A DNA stretch of 64,000 bases from Acidobacteriota bacterium (lineage in GTDB: Bacteria > Acidobacteriota > Thermoanaerobaculia > Multivoradales > Multivoraceae), in contig JAPPFP010000024.1 of the NCBI GenBank assembly GCA_028877275.1, forward strand, positions 62,001-126,000. Direction: 5' to 3'. This document shows, in pieces, positions 61,012 to 64,000 of the stretch; position 1 is the first letter of the stretch; each line of letters begins with the position of its first letter. A program made the translations under genes and the position numbers. Under the pieces are notes generated by a model. It had not been told where the DNA came from, made no database searches, and saw only the letters and a program-made list of their open reading frames with translations.

Positions 61012-61021
61012 TTGCACGGGA

Positions 61022-61897
61022 CTGGCACAGTGGTTCAGTGGTTTCTGCTCCGAGATTCAGATTCGCGACCGGGGCACTATAGCGAACCGCTATCAAGCCA
61101 TCACCCAGCGCCTCAACACCGACTTCTGGAGGTCTACTTCAGAGACAGCGCACAGCCTCTACGTGGGTTCCTACGGCCGAAACACCGCGATCGCCGGCCT
61201 GAGCGACTTGGACATGGTCTTCGAACTTCCGGCGACTATCTACCATCAGTACAATGACTACTTAGGTAACGGCCAATCCGCGCTGCTTCAAGCAGTAAGA
61301 GCCTCGATGGAGAGAACCTACTCCACGTCCCACATCGGGGGCGACGGGCAAGTCGTCGCGGTGAAGTTCAGAGATGACATCACCTTCGAAGTCGTGCCGG
61401 TCTTCGAGAACACCTCGGGCAGCTACATCCACCCGGACTCGAATCAAGGTGGAAGCTGGAAGACCACGAACCCACGACCCGAGATTCAGGCCATTCGCGA
61501 AAGGAACCGTGCATGTAACGACAATTTGGTCAACTTGTGCCGCATGATGCGTGCTTGGCGAAGGAAATGGAACGTACCTATCGGCGGCCTTCTGATCGAC
61601 ACACTAGCCTACCAGTTCATCGATGACTGGGATAGTCGAGACAAGTCCTACTTCTACTACGATTGGATGTGCAGAGATTTCCTCTCCTACGTAGCGAGAC
61701 AAGACAAGGATCAAGTCTACTGGAGGGCTCCTGGCAGTGGCCAGTACGTACGTCGACGTGGGGCGTTCGAAGCGAAGGCTAGGAAGTGCTACCACCTTGC
61801 GCTCCAGGCCATCGCGCACGAGTCCCAGACCCCCAAGCAGGAGTGGTCCGCCAAACAAAGATGGAGGGAGATCTTTGGCTCTTCATTCCCGGACTAG
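61022..61897 (+). CDS. CD-NTase (SMODS family cyclic-oligonucleotide synthase)
   Basis: About 291 residues if CTG 61022 is the start. The N-terminus then reads AQWFSGFCSEIQI, as in SMODS proteins, and total length fits the family. The nucleotidyltransferase motif is VGSYGRNTAIAGLSDLD with G49-S50 and D62/D64; the third acid is Glu123 in FEVVPVFE, where Asp is more usual. The C-terminal helical part has WNVPIGGLLIDTLAYQFI. CD-NTases of CBASS systems make a cyclic nucleotide on phage infection, which opens an effector. The SLATT gene overlaps its end by 23 bases. Product nucleotide cannot be predicted. Confidence 0.88.
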   Translation: MAQWFSGFCSEIQIRDRGTIANRYQAITQRLNTDFWRSTSETAHSLYVGSYGRNTAIAGLSDLDMVFELPATIYHQYNDYLGNGQSALLQAVRASMERTYSTSHIGGDGQVVAVKFRDDITFEVVPVFENTSGSYIHPDSNQGGSWKTTNPRPEIQAIRERNRACNDNLVNLCRMMRAWRRKWNVPIGGLLIDTLAYQFIDDWDSRDKSYFYYDWMCRDFLSYVARQDKDQVYWRAPGSGQYVRRRGAFEAKARKCYHLALQAIAHESQTPKQEWSAKQRWREIFGSSFPD

Positions 61898-62459
61898 ACA
61901 ACCTTCGGAAAACGAAGAAGCCCTAGAGGGACAGCTTCGGGAGTCCTTTGGGCGCGTAGTGTACTCGCACAAGACCCACGAAAAGACTGCCGACCTACTG
62001 CTGGAGAAGCTGGCGCGGATAAAGCTCTCGCAAGTCGTCCTATCGGCAATCACAGCCGGTGGATGTGTCGCCACTATCTTTGGCGCTGGGAAGGTTGGGG
62101 CCTCCATTGCGGCGCTGGTGTCGACTGGCCTGCTCGGATTGAATCTTTACACGAAAGACCGCGACCTGGGCGAGCTGGCGCAGAAGCACAGACGAATCGG
62201 ATCGGATCTCTGGGCGATAAGGGAGAAGTACCTTTCCCTTATCGCTGACCTGCGAATCGGGAATCAGCCCATGGAGCGGCTGCAGGTCAGGCGCGACCGG
62301 CTAGTGGACGAGCTGCAGACGATCTATAGAGGCGCTCCAAGCACCAACGCAAGAGCGTACCGGAAGGCTCAAGAGGGGCTCCAGCAGCAGGATGAAATGA
62401 CCTTCTCGGACGAGGAGATCAACGCCTTCTTGCCGGAGGAGCTCAGGAAGGGGGGCTAG
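61875..62459 (+). CDS. SLATT-domain membrane effector
   Basis: 194 residues from TTG 61875, which has GGAGGGAG just upstream and lies inside the CD-NTase end. After a charged region (EEALEGQLRESFGRVVYSHKTHEK) come two helices (about 51-70 and 73-92) and a long helical C-terminus (AQKHRRIGSDLWAIREKYLSLIADLRIG), the SLATT layout. SLATT proteins are predicted pore-forming effectors that respond to the CD-NTase product and kill the infected cell. No Cap2/Cap3 genes are present, so this would be a minimal two-gene CBASS. Confidence 0.83.
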   Translation: MALHSRTRQPSENEEALEGQLRESFGRVVYSHKTHEKTADLLLEKLARIKLSQVVLSAITAGGCVATIFGAGKVGASIAALVSTGLLGLNLYTKDRDLGELAQKHRRIGSDLWAIREKYLSLIADLRIGNQPMERLQVRRDRLVDELQTIYRGAPSTNARAYRKAQEGLQQQDEMTFSDEEINAFLPEELRKGG

Positions 62460-62462
62460 CGG

Positions 62463-64000
62463 CTAGCGGCCTCGTCGGCCGCGGTAGCCGGCCGGTGGGG
62501 CCTTCCAAGCCGCCTTCCTCTCCTCCACAAGGCGCTGCTTCACCTCGTCTGGTTGTGACGCGTCCCGTTCGTCCAGATACTGTGTGACGTTCGGAATCTC
62601 GAAGAATGCCACGGTCGCTTGCTCTCCCCCGTGTAGGTGTAGGACACGGCGTTTGTAGTCTTTGCCGTGAGGCACGTAGACGCTGCTTCCCCCGAACTCG
62701 CCGTTGTTGGCGACTATCACCATCTGGAACATGTGGTAGTTGAGAGCTACTGCGAGGTTGTCGAATGTCTTCACATCCTGGTTTAGCGCTGGAACCGCGT
62801 ACACATCGGCGCGATCACGCAAATCTGCGGCGATGCTGAGGTCTGTTGCGTCAAAGCAAACCGACGCGCTTAGCCGAAGGCCGCCCTCGGGGTCCAGGAT
62901 GCTCGGCAAGGTGATGACCCATTGACATGGCCGGTAGGGCATGATTGGGCGCACGTTCTCAGCCAGTCTGCGTTCTCCGGCCATGAGATGCTGCTTCCCC
63001 TGCCTTCGCTGCCAGAAGTGCCAGCCAGTCGGGCTTTGTTCTGGAATCAACCAAACTGCCGTGTTGACTAAGCCACCGGCTTCGGCAAGGTCTTCGTACG
63101 TGACGCCTGCGAGGACAATCGTCTTGAAGGCTCGTGCAAAGGGCACCAAACAGCTCTTCAGATCGTCAGGATGGACTGCCAGTTCGGGGAGGATCAACCA
63201 GTCCAGGCGTGCGCACTCTTCGTCTCGATGAGTTTCTCTCAGGCGAAGCGCTTCGCGTACGTGGGCGAGGACTTGCGTCAAGTGGTTCCGATGTCGGGCC
63301 CGGTATGTCGGGAGGTCAAGGGTGAGATCATCTCCGGCTTTGAGGTCGTCTTGACGCGGCAGAACCGATTGGGCGACGCAGACTCTGAGAGAAGGTTCAT
63401 AGTCAATCAGCTTCGCCGAAGCAGTCATCGACAGGAACTGCGTGTTCGAAGCTGAGCCGACATCCTTCTCTAGGTCCTCGAGACGTTGCTCAACATGCCG
63501 CCTGGTCGCCGGAATCCCTTGGTCAACGATGCGGCTGTGATGGTCCTCGATACGGCCGGGCCACCGAAGCAGTGCCGACAGAAACCACTCGAACCAGTCG
63601 GTGACGGGCAGCCAGTCGCCTCCGAAGGCGGAGAGACCGTTGAAGTTCCCGTACTTTCGTTGTAGCCAGTGGCTCGTTGCCGATCTGTAGAAGGACGACG
63701 TTGCTCTCTCTCCCGACCTTCGCGTGTTCGACGTGTGGTCGATGCTCCCGGTCATGGCAAACCGGAGCAGGTAGCCGACTTGGAACCTCCAATGAACGTT
63801 GGAGTCGCAAGACCAGTCCGGTGGATCAAAGTGCGGGAGCGTGCGATAGCGGGAACTGTTCCGCACCGTCACGCGCCGGATTGACGAGCGAGGCCCGGGC
63901 CCGTCGGCCTGATTGGGGTCGCCTTCCACCACGACTTGCCAGGGCGGAAGAGCGCCTTGGAAATCCGCGACCTCAAGTTGCTTGAGCAACTCGGACGCTA
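62463..64000 (-). CDS. C-terminal part of a probable reverse transcriptase-nitrilase fusion
   Basis: 512 residues visible; the frame is open at the right edge, so the N-terminus is missing (TTG 63989 is not convincing as a start). From LRVCVAQSVLP onward it is a nitrilase-fold domain with Glu in LPELAVHPDD (63183-63185), Lys in GKQHLMAGE (62994-62996) and Cys in SVCFDATD (62856-62858). The preceding 220 residues (FQVGYLLRFAMTG, FGGDWLPVTDWFEWFLSALLRW) are not nitrilase. I recall such a region between the reverse transcriptase and nitrilase of UG1/DRT1 defence proteins. The RT itself is not visible, so this is inference; a stand-alone nitrilase-like protein is the alternative. Confidence 0.65.
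   Translation of the reverse strand, partial: ASELLKQLEVADFQGALPPWQVVVEGDPNQADGPGPRSSIRRVTVRNSSRYRTLPHFDPPDWSCDSNVHWRFQVGYLLRFAMTGSIDHTSNTRRSGERATSSFYRSATSHWLQRKYGNFNGLSAFGGDWLPVTDWFEWFLSALLRWPGRIEDHHSRIVDQGIPATRRHVEQRLEDLEKDVGSASNTQFLSMTASAKLIDYEPSLRVCVAQSVLPRQDDLKAGDDLTLDLPTYRARHRNHLTQVLAHVREALRLRETHRDEECARLDWLILPELAVHPDDLKSCLVPFARAFKTIVLAGVTYEDLAEAGGLVNTAVWLIPEQSPTGWHFWQRRQGKQHLMAGERRLAENVRPIMPYRPCQWVITLPSILDPEGGLRLSASVCFDATDLSIAADLRDRADVYAVPALNQDVKTFDNLAVALNYHMFQMVIVANNGEFGGSSVYVPHGKDYKRRVLHLHGGEQATVAFFEIPNVTQYLDERDASQPDEVKQRLVEERKAAWKAPPAGYRGRRGR

Larger units (their letters stand above)
60379..61021 (+). other. 643-base non-coding region before the CD-NTase gene
   Basis: No gene is supported in either strand. 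The only long open frame entering it is a forward extension of the CD-NTase frame, with Ser/Arg-rich text unlike any protein. It starts with a strong hairpin after the GmrSD stop, contains a run of nine G at 60662-60670, and ends with the CD-NTase ribosome-binding site. A small RNA, a decayed gene or long control region are all possible. Confidence 0.6.

Noticed and set aside
60596..61021. Upstream extension of the CD-NTase to an ATG far upstream
   Set aside because: The added residues are Ser/Arg-rich and match nothing, while the family N-terminus begins right after CTG 61022 behind a good ribosome-binding site.
60379..61021. tRNA or rRNA fragment in the long gap
   Set aside because: Hairpins are present, but no cloverleaf with the conserved T-arm or a recognisable rRNA segment could be found by eye.

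Overview
The window is a 64-kb stretch of dense, GC-rich bacterial chromosome. Both ends cut genes: a sulfatase at the left edge and a nitrilase-domain protein at the right edge. I recognise no rRNA, tRNA, CRISPR array or insertion sequence. The gene set is that of a heterotrophic aerobe: secreted sulfatases, alkaline phosphatase, PHP and alpha/beta hydrolases, acyl-CoA enzymes, fused isobutyryl-CoA mutase, a CoxD/CoxE pair and XdhC-type molybdenum-enzyme helpers. A secreted domain with WFF and VLVKVLDGC motifs occurs in four proteins. I recall this domain from Acidobacteriota (Thermoanaerobaculia-like), so that is my best guess for the host, at low to moderate confidence.

Region by region. 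0-6.7 kb: a plus-strand run of two tandem sulfatases, a flavin oxidoreductase, a DUF993 protein and a YcaQ-like DNA glycosylase, with several stop/start overlaps. 6.7-10.8 kb: a sugar ABC binding protein and permease without an ATPase, a TylF-type methyltransferase and a secreted PHP protein. 10.8-18.4 kb: an FGE-like protein lacking the catalytic cysteine pair, a crotonase, a TAT-exported Gfo/Idh/MocA protein, a DUF2911 protein and IcmF. 18.4-27.2 kb: a minus-strand block of three large secreted proteins (esterase with thrombospondin type 3 repeats, unknown protein, alkaline phosphatase) that share one C-terminal domain. A LAL-type LuxR regulator sits among them, and there is a relic of a further domain copy.

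27.3-36.8 kb: an acyl-CoA synthetase with a hydroxyacid dehydrogenase, SixA, an S41 protease with a membrane protein, a stand-alone copy of the shared domain, and a minus-strand run XdhC-N / XdhC-C / MobA-like / ManA. 36.8-38.6 kb: a sialidase-fold protein flanked by two inverted copies of a repeat element. 38.6-49.5 kb: a cytochrome c/copper monooxygenase operon with an AbgT transporter, a HupE and PpiC pair, a nucleoside hydrolase, and a CoxE/CoxD/sodium symporter operon. 49.5-57.7 kb: a heterodimeric ABC exporter, a nucleobase permease with an extra cytoplasmic domain, and a double sulfatase in one chain.

57.8-64.0 kb looks like a defence island with visibly lower GC: a Zeta-like kinase with a small partner, a GmrSD-type DUF262/DUF1524 nuclease, a CBASS-like CD-NTase plus SLATT membrane effector behind about 640 bases of non-coding DNA, and, converging on it, the C-terminal part of what is probably a reverse transcriptase-nitrilase fusion of the DRT class 1 kind. 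The N-terminal half lies outside the window. This end is the most interesting part of the sequence, followed by the shared tail domain.
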